Shown: positions 33,396 to 41,730 of the stretch, one piece after another
Position numbering within the stretch: the first letter of the stretch is position 1
Layout of the letters: every line of letters begins with the position of its first letter
DNA from: Halomarina pelagica
GTDB lineage: Archaea; Halobacteriota; Halobacteria; Halobacteriales; Haloarculaceae
Reading direction: 5' to 3'
Assembly (NCBI RefSeq): GCF_024228315.1
Contig: NZ_CP100454.1
Location: 1,240,001-1,304,000, forward strand
DNA length: 64,000 nt
Notes under the pieces: generated by a model
Told to the model about the DNA's origin: nothing
Seen by the model: the letters and a program-made list of their open reading frames with translations, nothing else
The model's database searches: none
Translations under genes and position numbers: made by a program

Positions 33396-34434
33396 CGTAT
33401 TCGCTGTCGGGCACGACGACGACCTTCCCGAAGCCCTCGCGCTCCTCGAGCATCGAGTGGGCGCGACGGATCTCGCTCATCGGGAGGACCTCGCGGACGT
33501 GCACCTCGAACGTCCCGTCCCACACGAGCGGGAGCACGTCGTCGATCTCGCCGGGCGTCGCCATCGTCGAGCCGAGGATCTGCTGCTGGTTCCAGAAGAC
33601 GCGATTGAGGTTCGTCTCCGCGACCGGGCCGGTGGTCGCCCCGCAGGTGACGATGCGCCCGCCCTTCGCGAGGGACTTCTGGGAGTCCTCCCACGTCGCC
33701 GGACCGACGTGGTCGACGATCACGTCCACCCCGCGACCGCCGGTGAGGTCGCGTATCTCGTCGGCGAACGAGGTCTCCTCGTAGTCGATGAGGTGGTCCG
33801 CGCCGCACTCGCGGGCGTGGTCGAGTTTCTCCTCGCTGCTCGCCGTGGCGTAGACCTCCGCGCCGGCGTAGTCCGCGATCTGGACGGCGGCGTGGCCGAC
33901 GCCGCCGCTCGCGCCGAGAACGAGCACCTTCTCGCCGGGCTGGACGTCCGCCCGCGTGATCAGCATCCGCCAGGCCGTCTGGAAGACGAGCGAGGCGGAG
34001 GCGGCGGTGTGCCAGTCCACGCCCTCGGGGACGGGGACGAGGTTCTCCTCCGGCACCGCCGCCCGCTCCGCGTGGACGCCGCGGACGTGCTCGCCCATGA
34101 TGTGGTAATTGACGCACATCGACTCCTCGCCGTCGCGGCAGAACTCGCACTTCCCGCAGTAGCGCCCCGCGGCGACCGCGACGCGGTCGCCCTCCTCGAA
34201 CCGCGTCACGTCCTCGCCGACCGCGCTCACGACGCCCGCCGCGTCGCTGCCGGGGATGTGGGGCATCTCCAGGTCGATGCCGGGGAGGCCGCGGCGCGTC
34301 CAGACGTCGAGGTGGTTGAGCGCGCCGGCCTTCACGTCCACGAGGACCTCGTCCGATCCGACGGTCGGGTCGTCGAACTCGTCGTAGTCGAGAACGCTCA
34401 CGTCGCCGTGTTCCGAGAACTGGACCGCGTACAT
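33388..34434 (-). CDS. zinc-dependent alcohol dehydrogenase/quinone oxidoreductase
   Basis: 348 residues from the ATG at 34434, where the conserved MYAVQFSEHG N-terminus begins. Structural zinc Cys cluster C93, C96, C99, C107 in CGKCEFCRDGEESMC and the NADPH motif VLGASGGVGHAAVQIA near residue 170 identify the medium-chain dehydrogenase family. A catalytic-site His is in GALNHLDVW. It reduces or oxidises an alcohol, aldehyde or enone. The substrate is not deducible. Confidence 0.87.
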   Translation of the reverse strand: MYAVQFSEHGDVSVLDYDEFDDPTVGSDEVLVDVKAGALNHLDVWTRRGLPGIDLEMPHIPGSDAAGVVSAVGEDVTRFEEGDRVAVAAGRYCGKCEFCRDGEESMCVNYHIMGEHVRGVHAERAAVPEENLVPVPEGVDWHTAASASLVFQTAWRMLITRADVQPGEKVLVLGASGGVGHAAVQIADYAGAEVYATASSEEKLDHARECGADHLIDYEETSFADEIRDLTGGRGVDVIVDHVGPATWEDSQKSLAKGGRIVTCGATTGPVAETNLNRVFWNQQQILGSTMATPGEIDDVLPLVWDGTFEVHVREVLPMSEIRRAHSMLEEREGFGKVVVVPDSEYDG

Positions 34435-34533
34435 GCTCGGGGAGTCGGACGGGCGGGGCAAAACCCTGCCGGTGTCACCGCGTGACACGGCCACGCCCGA
34501 CGGTTAAGGTGGAGGCCGTCGAACCGCTCGCAC

Positions 34534-35190
34534 ATGAGCGAGGAACATCACGACCACCACGAACACGGCGACCGCCACGGCCACCACGACTACGACGAGC
34601 ATCACGAAGACGACGACCACCACGACCACGACGGCCACCACGACCACGGCGAGGCGGGCACGCACGACCACCACCACTACGACCTGGAGACGGTCGGCGC
34701 GGCGGTGATCACCGTCTCCTCGACGCGGACGGTCGACGACGACCCGGCGGGCGACGCCATCGAGGAACTGCTCGCCGACGCGGGCCACGAAGTCGTCGCG
34801 CGGGAGGTGATCCCGGACGACTTCGAGGCCGTGCGCGAGACGGTCGAGCGGGCGGTCGCGAACGACGCGGTGGACGCGGTCGTCACCACCGGCGGGACGG
34901 GGATCACCCGCGACGACGTGACCGTCGAGGCGTGCGCCGTACTCTTCGACAAGGAACTCCCCGGGTTCGGCGAGCTGTTCCGACAGCTCTCGCGGGACGA
35001 GGTCGGCACGCGCGTCGTGGGGACCCGCGCCGTCGCGGGCGTGGTCACGGTCAACCCCACCGAGGGCAACCCGGTCCACGGCGTCCCGGTGTTCTGCCTC
35101 CCGGGCAGCGAGAACGCGGCCCGGCTCGGAACGCGCGAGATCGTCGTCCCGGAGGCCCCGCACCTCGCCGGACTCGCCCGCCGGTCGTGA
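34534..35190 (+). CDS. moaB: MoaB/MogA family protein with His-rich N-terminal extension
   Basis: 218 residues. Residues 1-48 contain 20 His among Asp, Glu and Gly, a metal-binding tail not part of the standard fold. From about residue 54 comes the molybdopterin adenylyltransferase fold: GAAVITVSSTR, DAVVTTGGTGITRDDVTVEA and CLPGSENAARLG. MoaB/MogA adenylate molybdopterin before molybdenum insertion. The His tail could deliver or buffer a metal such as Ni, Co or Zn. The 3' TGA overlaps the next GTG. Confidence 0.85.
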   Translation: MSEEHHDHHEHGDRHGHHDYDEHHEDDDHHDHDGHHDHGEAGTHDHHHYDLETVGAAVITVSSTRTVDDDPAGDAIEELLADAGHEVVAREVIPDDFEAVRETVERAVANDAVDAVVTTGGTGITRDDVTVEACAVLFDKELPGFGELFRQLSRDEVGTRVVGTRAVAGVVTVNPTEGNPVHGVPVFCLPGSENAARLGTREIVVPEAPHLAGLARRS

Positions 35191-36029
35191 CGAGGCGGGC
35201 ACTCGTCGTCGGCGCGTCGGGCTTCCTCGGACGGTCGGTGGTCGACCGCCTGCGCGAGGACGGCGTCGAGACGCGCGGGACCTACCGGTCGAACCGCTGC
35301 GACGGCGCGACCTGTCGGTTCGACCTCTTCGCGGACGACCCGACGCGCCTCCCGTTCGACGGCTGCGACGCCGTCGTGTTCACGGCGCACGTCGAACGCA
35401 CGGACCACGACCGCGACGCGTTCGTCGACCGGGTGGAGCGCCTCCTCGCCGCCTGCGGGGACCGGCTGTTCGTCTACGTCTCGAGCGCCGGGGTCTTCGA
35501 CGGCGACGCGGGGCGCTACCTCGAGTCCGACGAACCGACCCCGAAGTCGAAGTACGGTCGGCGGCTCCGCGCGTTCGAGCGCCGGATCGCCGATCGGTTC
35601 GACCGGCACTGCGTCGTCCGGCCGGACTACCTGTTCGGGTACTCGCGGGGGCGACTCGACAAGCGCCTCTCGCACACCCGGGAGCGCGTCCTGGCAGGCG
35701 AGACGGTGGCGTACTTCGACGACATGTACAAGAGCCCCGCCGCGGTGACCGAGGTCGCGGCCGCGGTGGCCGCCGCCGTGACGGGCGACCTCCGCGGGCT
35801 CCTCCACGTCCCCAGCCCCCGGACGACCGCGTTCGCCTTCCACCGCGCCGGGATGGCCGCCCTCGGTCTCCCCTACCGCCGCGTCGTCCCCGAGTCGATG
35901 CCCGACGACCCGACGCTCCACCGCGACTCCTCGCTCCGCTCGGAGCGGTTCGTCGAGGAGGTGGGATTCCAGCCGCGGTCCGTGTGGCAGGCGATCCGTC
36001 CCCAGGTCGACCCCCCCGCGACGGGGTGA
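35187..36029 (+). CDS. RmlD-like NAD-dependent epimerase/reductase
   Basis: 280 residues starting at a GTG that overlaps the moaB stop (GTGA), so translation is coupled. Rossmann motif RALVVGASGFLGRSVVD at the N-terminus, FVYVSSAGVFDGDAGRY around residue 97 and the YxxxK pair in SKYGRRLRAFE. The family includes dTDP-4-dehydrorhamnose reductases and nucleoside-sugar epimerases. No other sugar genes are adjacent, so the substrate is unknown. Its pairing with a MoaB-type gene is unusual. Confidence 0.8.
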   Translation: MTRRALVVGASGFLGRSVVDRLREDGVETRGTYRSNRCDGATCRFDLFADDPTRLPFDGCDAVVFTAHVERTDHDRDAFVDRVERLLAACGDRLFVYVSSAGVFDGDAGRYLESDEPTPKSKYGRRLRAFERRIADRFDRHCVVRPDYLFGYSRGRLDKRLSHTRERVLAGETVAYFDDMYKSPAAVTEVAAAVAAAVTGDLRGLLHVPSPRTTAFAFHRAGMAALGLPYRRVVPESMPDDPTLHRDSSLRSERFVEEVGFQPRSVWQAIRPQVDPPATG

Positions 36030-36115
36030 GGCGGTCGCCGGTCCCGCACGACCGCCCTACCGCACGACCGCACCACGTCGACCGCCGCGAGGCTCGGAGC
36101 GCGGCGCGGACGGCG

Positions 36116-36433
36116 TCAGGACGGGAGCGGACAGAGGCTCGCCGTCAGCACCGCCACCTCGTCGGCGTCGTTGCGCGCGCCGTGCGTGACGCCGCGCTCG
36201 TGGAGCACGACGCCGGGGGCCTCGACGACCTCCTCGGTGCCGTCCTGGATCACCGTCACGGTCCCCTCGAGGACGTGAAAGACGTTCGTCGCGTCGTCGT
36301 GCTCGTGGGGCGTCAGCTCCGCCCCCGGCCCGAGCGCGAAGTACTTCACCAGCACGTCGTCGGTGACGACGAGTTCGCCGGATTCGAGGTCGCCCTCGGC
36401 GGGCGTCGGAACGTCGTACAGATCGAGCGCCAT
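36116..36433 (-). CDS. cupin-domain protein
   Basis: 105 residues, a single cupin barrel. Metal-binding His/Glu lie in ELTPHEHDDATNVFHVLEG and the second motif in GVVLHERGVTHGARN. Small cupins may be dioxygenases, isomerases or ligand sensors. No partner gene points to a substrate. The start at 36433 fits a leaderless transcript because the TATA box lies 22-30 bases upstream. Confidence 0.82.
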   Translation of the reverse strand: MALDLYDVPTPAEGDLESGELVVTDDVLVKYFALGPGAELTPHEHDDATNVFHVLEGTVTVIQDGTEEVVEAPGVVLHERGVTHGARNDADEVAVLTASLCPLPS

Positions 36434-36454
36434 GCCGGGACTCGGGCGTGCGGG

Positions 36455-36463
36455 ATCTTATAG
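36455..36463 (-). promoter_or_regulatory. TATA box for the cupin gene
   Basis: On the minus strand ACTATAAGA ends 22 bases before the start at 36433. A rightward use towards the 36518 gene would need a longer leader. Confidence 0.5.
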
Positions 36464-36517
36464 TGTCGGCCCACCCGTCCGGACAGGTTGATACCCCCGG
36501 TCGCGCTATCGGACGCT

Positions 36518-36772
36518 ATGGACGAACACAGAGCGACGCTCGAGATCGAGTCGAAGGCCGACGCGCTCGCCGTCTCGGGTCTCCTGTACGGTCTCCACGA
36601 TCGGTTGCGCGAGGAACACAGCGAGGCACACGGCACCTCGACCGACACGGAGCCGATGCTCGACGCGTTCGAGTCCCTGCGGCGGGCGGTGGAACGCGGA
36701 CCGGGGGGTCGAGTCACGATCACCTACGAGGCGGGACCGGACGCCGCCGCGACCGACGACCGAACGGGATAG
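36518..36772 (+). CDS. small acidic protein, 84 residues
   Basis: Starts at the ATG at 36518 (MDEHRATLEIESKADALA); the earlier in-frame ATG gives hydrophobic codons with poor fit. Predicted helix around 15-35, an acidic loop, another helix with EPMLDAFESLRRAVERG and a final strand VTITYEAGPDAA. No family recognised. Divergent from the cupin gene. Confidence 0.6.
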   Translation: MDEHRATLEIESKADALAVSGLLYGLHDRLREEHSEAHGTSTDTEPMLDAFESLRRAVERGPGGRVTITYEAGPDAAATDDRTG

Positions 36773-36817
36773 CCACGCGGAGCGGGCGGCGGACGCGGCC
36801 GTCACGCGGCCGGTCGA

Positions 36818-37393
36818 TCAGCCCCGCAGGGCGTAGTAGTCCGACTCGAGGGCGACGTAGTCGTACGCCGCGACGAGAGTTCGGAGGCTCTCGGGAAGCG
36901 GGGCGTCGAGCGCGATCGATCCCGCCTCGGCGGCGCGCCGGACGAGGTCGCGCTCGTCGGCGTCGAGCGGCGGGACGGAGAGGACGTGGACGGCGTCGCC
37001 GCCCGTCGCGGGCCTCGGGGTGGCGTACAGGGTGCGGTACGAGTCGGCGGGGGCGGCGGCGACGGTCTCGAACGAGATGGCCGCGTCCCCGTAGGCGACG
37101 GCGGGAGCGCGTTCGACGCTCAGCTCGTACTGCTCTCGTCCGCCGGGCGACGGTCGCCCGGCGGGATCGACGCGGACCTGGCCGTCGGTGACCGCCGCGT
37201 CGACCCACTGCTCCAGTCGCTCCGAGACGATCGCCACGGTCGCGTCCTCCCGATAGGCCCGGTCGGGGACCCTCTCGGCGACGAGCGTCGGTGTCGATGC
37301 GGCGAGGCCTCCGTCCGCCGGGATGCATCCCGCGAGGGCGGTGAGCGCGCCACCGCCTGCGAGCAGCATCGAGCGTCGGGTAGGGGTAACCAT
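36818..37393 (-). CDS. Tat-exported lipoprotein
   Basis: 191 residues. The N-terminus is a Tat signal with lipobox: TRRSMLLAGGG then LTALAGC, lipidated Cys C23. The mature protein is acidic with no recognisable catalytic motif. It would be anchored on the outside of the membrane. Monocistronic, leftward. Confidence 0.75.
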   Translation of the reverse strand: MVTPTRRSMLLAGGGALTALAGCIPADGGLAASTPTLVAERVPDRAYREDATVAIVSERLEQWVDAAVTDGQVRVDPAGRPSPGGREQYELSVERAPAVAYGDAAISFETVAAAPADSYRTLYATPRPATGGDAVHVLSVPPLDADERDLVRRAAEAGSIALDAPLPESLRTLVAAYDYVALESDYYALRG

Positions 37394-37504
37394 ACTCGGG
37401 GGGTGACAATCCGACGGTAAGTACTTTCGGTGACGGCGGGCGGCCGACCGCCCGGGTGTCTCGGTGTCGGAAGCTATTCACCCGACGAGGTGGACCCATC
37501 GCAC

Positions 37505-38323
37505 ATGGAGTACGCCACCGTGCAGGGAGTCGAAGTCCCGAAGGTCGGACTCGGGACGTGGCGACTCACCGGCGAGGACTGTCGGCGGGCCGTCGGAACG
37601 GCGCTCGAACTCGGGTATCGACACGTCGACACCGCCCAGGCATACGGGAACGAGCGGGCGGTCGGGGCCGCGCTCCGCGAGAGCGACGTCGAGCGCGACG
37701 AGGTCTTCCTCGCGACGAAACTCGCCGGCGGGAACCGCGAGTACGACGACGTGCTTCGCTCGACCGACGAGAGCCTCGCGAAGCTCGGGACGAGCTACCT
37801 CGACCTCCTGCTCATCCACTGGCCGAACCCGCGTACCCCCCTCGAAGCCACCGTCACGGCGATGAACGACCTCCGCGCGGAGGGGAAGGTCCGCCACGTC
37901 GGGGTGAGCAACTTCGGCATCGACCGCCTCGACCGGGCGCGAGAGCTCTCCGACGCCCCGATCCTCACCGACCAGGTACAGTACCACCCCTACTGGGACC
38001 AGCGCGACCTCCTCGACTACTGCGCCGTCCACGACGTGCTCCTGACCGCGTACAGCCCCCTCGGTCACGGCGGCGTCCTGGACGACCCCGTCCTCCGCGA
38101 GGTGGGCGAGCGACACGGCAAGTCCGCCGCCCAGGTCGCGATCCGCTGGCTCGTCCAGCAGGAGGGCGTCTGCACCGTCCCGAAGGCGACCAGCCGCGAG
38201 CACCTTGAGGCCAACCTCGACGTGTTCGACTTCGAACTCACGGACGAGGAGATGGAACGCGTCCGCCAGCCCTCGAAGCTCCGCACCCTGAAGGGGTTCG
38301 TCAAGGCGCGACTCTCGCGCTGA
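37505..38323 (+). CDS. aldo/keto reductase
   Basis: 272 residues from the ATG at 37505, the conserved start MEYATVQGVEVP. The catalytic tetrad is D42, Y47, K72 and H105 (HVDTAQAYGNE, LATKLAGG, LLLIHWPNP). The cofactor-side segment SVPKATSRE-like (TVPKATSREHLEAN) sits near the end. It resembles 2,5-diketo-D-gluconate reductases and should reduce aldehydes or ketones with NADPH. Confidence 0.9.
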   Translation: MEYATVQGVEVPKVGLGTWRLTGEDCRRAVGTALELGYRHVDTAQAYGNERAVGAALRESDVERDEVFLATKLAGGNREYDDVLRSTDESLAKLGTSYLDLLLIHWPNPRTPLEATVTAMNDLRAEGKVRHVGVSNFGIDRLDRARELSDAPILTDQVQYHPYWDQRDLLDYCAVHDVLLTAYSPLGHGGVLDDPVLREVGERHGKSAAQVAIRWLVQQEGVCTVPKATSREHLEANLDVFDFELTDEEMERVRQPSKLRTLKGFVKARLSR

Positions 38324-38360
38324 CTCGCGCGCCGCGCCTACCCCCTCCCGCCCTCGGCCC

Positions 38361-38388
38361 TCGACCGCCGATCCTCGACCGCCGATCC
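38361..38388. repeat. 14-bp direct repeat in the 38324-38506 gap
   Basis: TCGACCGCCGATCC occurs twice in tandem at 38361-38374 and 38375-38388. Low-complexity, C-rich spacer with no coding frame. No terminator stem was found. Confidence 0.4.
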
Positions 38389-38472
38389 TCGCCCTCGCCC
38401 CGCGGCACGTACCGTCGGTCGCCCCCCGACCGGTCCGCCGCCGAGACGATACTCCGGCGGGGGGTCAGCGAC

Positions 38473-38482
38473 AGCATATATC
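38473..38482 (+). promoter_or_regulatory. TATA box for the beta-lactamase-fold gene
   Basis: AGCATATATC-type TATA word lies 25-34 bases before the ATG at 38507, as expected for a leaderless mRNA. Confidence 0.5.
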
Positions 38483-38506
38483 CCTCGTGCGGGCGACAGT
38501 AGAGGC

Positions 38507-39202
38507 ATGCCAGCGCGACTCTCGGATCACTGCTGGGCGATCGAACTCCGCGGCGTGAACGCCTACCTCGCCGAGGACGAACCGGAGGCCGACGGCGAGC
38601 GGGTCCTCACGCTGATCGACACCGGGACGCCCTTCGACGCGCGGACCCTCGCCCGCGAGATCGAGGCGACCGGTCACCGCGTGGAGGACGTGGAACGCGT
38701 GCTGCTCACGCACTACGACCTGGACCACGTGGGGGGCCTCGGCCGCCTCGACTTCGAGGACGCGACGGTCCACGTCGGGATGCCCGACGTGGACTACCTG
38801 ACCGGCGACGCCTCCCCGCCCGTCTCGACGCACAAGGGGGCGCTCCAGCGCGCGCTCGGGCCGCTCGCGCGCACGCCCCGCGTGGCGGTCGAACCCGTCG
38901 CGGACGGGGACCGGGTCGGCAGCTTCACCGTCTACGAGACGCCCGGGCACACCCCCGGCCACGTGGCGTACGTGAGCGACGCGCTCTCGGCAGCGTTCGT
39001 GGGCGATCTCGTCGTGGAGCGCGACGGCGAACTCGCCGCGTCGCCGTGGGCGCTGAGTTACGACACGAACGACGTGAGAGAGAGCGTCCACGACCTCGCG
39101 GATCGGATGCCCGCCGTCGAGATTCTGGGGATGGGCCACGGCGTCCCGTTCGCGCGCGGCGGGAGCGTCCGACTGGCCGAACTCGGCGAACGCATCGAGT
39201 AG
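38507..39202 (+). CDS. metallo-beta-lactamase fold hydrolase
   Basis: 231 residues. The dinuclear metal site is seen in LLTHYDLDHVGGLGR (HxDxDH-like, 69-74), ETPGHTPGHVAYV, AFVGDLVVE and GMGHGVPF. It resembles glyoxalase II- and quorum-lactonase-like hydrolases; the substrate is unknown. The last codons (AELGERIE and stop) are repeated at 40035-40061 beyond the toxin-antitoxin genes, so the original 3' end may have been copied or displaced. Confidence 0.86.
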   Translation: MPARLSDHCWAIELRGVNAYLAEDEPEADGERVLTLIDTGTPFDARTLAREIEATGHRVEDVERVLLTHYDLDHVGGLGRLDFEDATVHVGMPDVDYLTGDASPPVSTHKGALQRALGPLARTPRVAVEPVADGDRVGSFTVYETPGHTPGHVAYVSDALSAAFVGDLVVERDGELAASPWALSYDTNDVRESVHDLADRMPAVEILGMGHGVPFARGGSVRLAELGERIE

Positions 39203-39319
39203 ACTCCCCCATCCACGTTCGGTTCTTGCGGACCTCGCCCTCGCTCCTCGAAGGCGGGGTCTGCAGTAACAGAGACGTGCGAGAGGGAGACGCGGCGAGA
39301 CGTTGTCACGAAGTCCTGG

Positions 39320-39679
39320 TCAGTACCCGCCGTCAAGTCCGAGGCTGATCCGGATCGCGTCGTCGACGCGGTCCATCGCTTCGGGCGACAGCCGCCCGAA
39401 GCGTTCGAGTACGCGATCCTCCACCGAGACCGTCCGGATCTGGTCGCACTGAACGGCGGTATCGCGGTCGACTGGCTCCTCGGCGGCTAGCAGCTCTACC
39501 TGGAACGGGAATTTCCCCGGCTCGTATCTCGTCGTCACGGGTGCGACGATCGTCGTCGGCGAGAATCGGTTCCCGGTATCGTTCTGAACGACGACCGCCG
39601 GACGCGTCCCCGCCTGTTCCGATCCCACCGTCGGATCGAGGGCCACGAGAACGACGTCGCCGCGCCGGAGGTCCGACAT
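39320..39679 (-). CDS. mazF: MazF/PemK-type endoribonuclease toxin
   Basis: 119 residues. The PemK-like barrel is recognised by RRGDVVLVALDPTVGSEQAG, TRPAVVVQND then a basic/Thr-rich strand (TTIVAPVTTRYEPG), and DRDTAVQCDQIRTVSVEDRV. The Arg25-type residue in GTRPAVV and the Thr in PVTTR are the usual catalytic positions. It should cleave mRNA and inhibit translation. Its ATG follows the antitoxin stop without a gap. A 117-base non-coding gap follows on the right of the beta-lactamase-fold gene. Confidence 0.88.
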   Translation of the reverse strand: MSDLRRGDVVLVALDPTVGSEQAGTRPAVVVQNDTGNRFSPTTIVAPVTTRYEPGKFPFQVELLAAEEPVDRDTAVQCDQIRTVSVEDRVLERFGRLSPEAMDRVDDAIRISLGLDGGY

Positions 39680-39949
39680 CTAGAGTTCTTCTCCCTCTCC
39701 CGGCGTGACGACCCCCTCGGCGTCGCCGAGACGTCGATCCGCTTCGACCGACGCGTGTTTCCACTCGTCTTCCGTCTGGCGGGCGAGTTCGGCGTTCTCA
39801 CGGTAGGCGCGGGCGAGTTCCGAGTTGCGTTCGCGGAGCTTCTCCTCTGCGAGTCGATCGAGCGTCTGGTCGAACGACTCGCCGCGCTCTTTCAGTCGCT
39901 CGATCTTCTCGTGCGTCTCGTCGGAGACGCGAATGGACGTGCTCCCCAT
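39680..39949 (-). CDS. MazF-cognate antitoxin
   Basis: 89 residues. The N-terminal MGSTSIRVSDETHEKIERLK is a ribbon-helix-helix-type DNA-binding start. The rest is a charged helix (KLRERNSELARAYRENAELA) that should bind the toxin and a flexible acidic C-terminus (GVVTPGEGEEL). It would repress its own promoter, likely through the palindrome at 39952-39967. Fewer GC third positions here than in the neighbouring core genes. Confidence 0.82.
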   Translation of the reverse strand: MGSTSIRVSDETHEKIERLKERGESFDQTLDRLAEEKLRERNSELARAYRENAELARQTEDEWKHASVEADRRLGDAEGVVTPGEGEEL

Positions 39950-39951
39950 CG

Positions 39952-39967
39952 TGCATGATCGTATGCA
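39952..39967 (-). promoter_or_regulatory. candidate operator of the toxin-antitoxin promoter
   Basis: TGCATGATCGTATGCA has 5-bp palindromic arms around a 6-base centre and lies 2-18 bases before the antitoxin start. A TATA-like CTTATTCC is at about 39977-39984. The site overlaps the likely transcription start. Confidence 0.5.
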
Positions 39968-40126
39968 AGTATACGGAATAAGTCTGTCTCCCTGCGAGAC
40001 GGAGAGTTACGATCGGTACGTGGGGACACGTGAGGCGGAACTCGGCGAGCGCATCGAGTGACGGCGGTCGGCGACCCTGCGATCGCCGCCCCCAGCGTTA
40101 CGCGGCTGGCCCCCGAACCACCGAGT

Positions 40127-40456
40127 ATGAGCGAGGAATCCCTGCCCGACGGGTGGCACGAGAGCGACGTCGACCTGAACGTCACCGAGCGGTACAACCC
40201 CCGATCGCCGATCCTCTACGAGTCGGAGGAGAGGGACGTGAGCGTCCAGATCGTTCCCTACGGGCAGAACGTCTCCCACGGCGACCCCGACCGCTGGCGC
40301 GTCGCCCTTCGCCGGGGCACCACCCTCGATCCGGGGCGCGCCGAGGCCGCGACCGAGGTCGAGGGCCGCGACGCGGCGATGGCGGTCGCGCGCGACCTCA
40401 TGGCCGCCTACGACGAGCACGGCGACGTGAGCGAGGCGCGCGACGCGGTCCGGTGA
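40127..40456 (+). CDS. hypothetical protein, 109 residues
   Basis: ATG at 40127 (MSEESLPDGWHESDVDLNVT). The upstream codons are less plausible. Contains RYNPRSPILYESEERDVSVQ and a helical C-terminus (DAAMAVARDLMAAYDEHG). No family recognised. It begins 65 bases after the second copy of the MBL gene end, so it may have been the original downstream neighbour of the beta-lactamase-fold gene. Confidence 0.65.
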   Translation: MSEESLPDGWHESDVDLNVTERYNPRSPILYESEERDVSVQIVPYGQNVSHGDPDRWRVALRRGTTLDPGRAEAATEVEGRDAAMAVARDLMAAYDEHGDVSEARDAVR

Positions 40457-40492
40457 TCCCGTAGCCGTTCGAGAGGGGCCCCGGTCGCCGGA

Positions 40493-40810
40493 TCAGGCCA
40501 GTTCCTCGGCCACCGTGTCGGGGTCGATCAGGGCGGGATCGACGATGAGCGCCGTGCTGGCGCGGACGAACTCGGGGACGGAGTCGCGGGCGTAGACGAC
40601 GACGCGCACGTCGGGGTTCAGTTCGCGGGCGACCGGGATCGAGGTGGCGAGGCCGACGTCCGTCACGGCCAGCAGGTCCGCGTCCTCGACGCCCGCGTCG
40701 AGGAGCGACGAGCGGTCTGCGGTGCCCGCCGCGTTCGTGACGGTCACGTCGTGCGCTTCGAGCGCCGCGGCCAGGTCCTCGGGGTCCGAGCCGACGATGA
40801 TAGCCTGCAT
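40493..40810 (-). CDS. DUF7126-like protein, Rossmann-type
   Basis: 105 residues from the ATG at 40810. The pattern MQAIIVGSDPEDLAAALEA then LLAVTDVGLATSIPVAREL and VRVVVYARDSVPEFVRA is the haloarchaeal family sometimes annotated 'CTP synthetase' (DUF7126, from memory). It looks like a receiver or TrkA-N-like nucleotide-binding fold. It lies 2 bases after guaA and completes the pyrG-guaA unit. Real role unknown. Confidence 0.82.
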   Translation of the reverse strand: MQAIIVGSDPEDLAAALEAHDVTVTNAAGTADRSSLLDAGVEDADLLAVTDVGLATSIPVARELNPDVRVVVYARDSVPEFVRASTALIVDPALIDPDTVAEELA

Positions 40811-40812
40811 GG

Positions 40813-41730
40813 TCACTCGTACTCGATGGTCGCCGGGGGCTTGTGCGTGACGTCGTAGACGACGCGCGCCACGCTCGGCACCGTGCCGGTGATGCGACTC
40901 TGGATGCGCTGGAGGGTCTCCCAGTCGATCTCCTGGGCGCGGGCGGTCATCCCGTCGCGCGACTCAACCGAGCGGACGGCGACGATGTGGCCGTGGACGC
41001 GGTTGTCGCCCTTGACGCCCGTCCCCTTGCCGACGACGGCGGCGAACGCCTGCCACGGGTCGTACTCCTCGAGTTCCTCCTCGACGATGTGACACGCCTC
41101 GCGGGCCACCTCGGCCCGCTCGGGGGTGACCTCCCCGACGACGCGGACGGCCAGCCCCGGTCCCGGGAAGGGCATCCGCTCGGACACGACCTCCTCCAGG
41201 TCGAGCGCGCGGGCCACCTCCCGGACCTCGTCCTTGTAGAGGTCACGGACGGGTTCGACGATCCCCTCGAAGTCGACGACGTCCGGGAGGCCGCCGACGT
41301 TGTGGTGGGACTTGATGCCGCCCTCGCTCTCGATCCGGTCGGGGTAGATCGTCCCCTGGACGAGGAAGTCGGCGTCCGCGTCCCTCGCCTCGCGCTCGAA
41401 CTCGCGGATGAACTGCGCGCCGATGACGTGGCGCTTCTCCTCGGGGTCCGTGACGCCCGCGAGTCGCTCGAAGAAGCGCTCGTGGGCCTCGACGATCCGC
41501 AGGCTCTCCATGTAGTCGAAGGTCTCTCTGACCTGCTCGGTCTCGCCCTTTCGCATCAGTCCGGTGTCCACGTAGACCGGCGTGAGTTGCTCGCCGATGG
41601 CCTCGTAGGCGAGCGCGGCGGCGACCGAGGAGTCCACCCCGCCCGAGAGGGCGATGATGGCGTGGGCGTCGCCGACCGCCTCGCGGATCTCCGCGGTCGC
41701 CTCCTCGACGAACGACTCGACGTCCACCAT
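40813..41730 (-). CDS. guaAb: GMP synthase (glutamine-hydrolysing) subunit B
   Basis: 305 residues, the ATP-pyrophosphatase subunit that converts XMP to GMP using ammonia from a separate GuaAa. The PP-loop is SGGVDSS at 29-35; the C-terminal dimerisation domain contains [10 protein letters not shown] and ends [20 protein letters not shown]. The start at 41730 overlaps the pyrG stop as TGATG, so it is translationally coupled. The glutaminase subunit is not in the window. Confidence 0.95.
   Translation of the reverse strand: MVDVESFVEEATAEIREAVGDAHAIIALSGGVDSSVAAALAYEAIGEQLTPVYVDTGLMRKGETEQVRETFDYMESLRIVEAHERFFERLAGVTDPEEKRHVIGAQFIREFEREARDADADFLVQGTIYPDRIESEGGIKSHHNVGGLPDVVDFEGIVEPVRDLYKDEVREVARALDLEEVVSERMPFPGPGLAVRVVGEVTPERAEVAREACHIVEEELEEYDPWQAFAAVVGKGTGVKGDNRVHGHIVAVRSVESRDGMTARAQEIDWETLQRIQSRITGTVPSVARVVYDVTHKPPATIEYE

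Larger units (their letters stand above)
39176..40061. repeat. 27-bp flanking repeat around the toxin-antitoxin pair
   Basis: Copy 1 at 39176-39202 is the 3' end of the beta-lactamase-fold gene. Copy 2 at 40035-40061 encodes the same AELGERIE-stop. They differ at about four positions; the inner 20 bases differ at one. Between them lies the 832-bp toxin-antitoxin segment. This resembles attachment-site duplication by an element inserted at a gene's 3' end, though no integrase is present. Confidence 0.6.
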
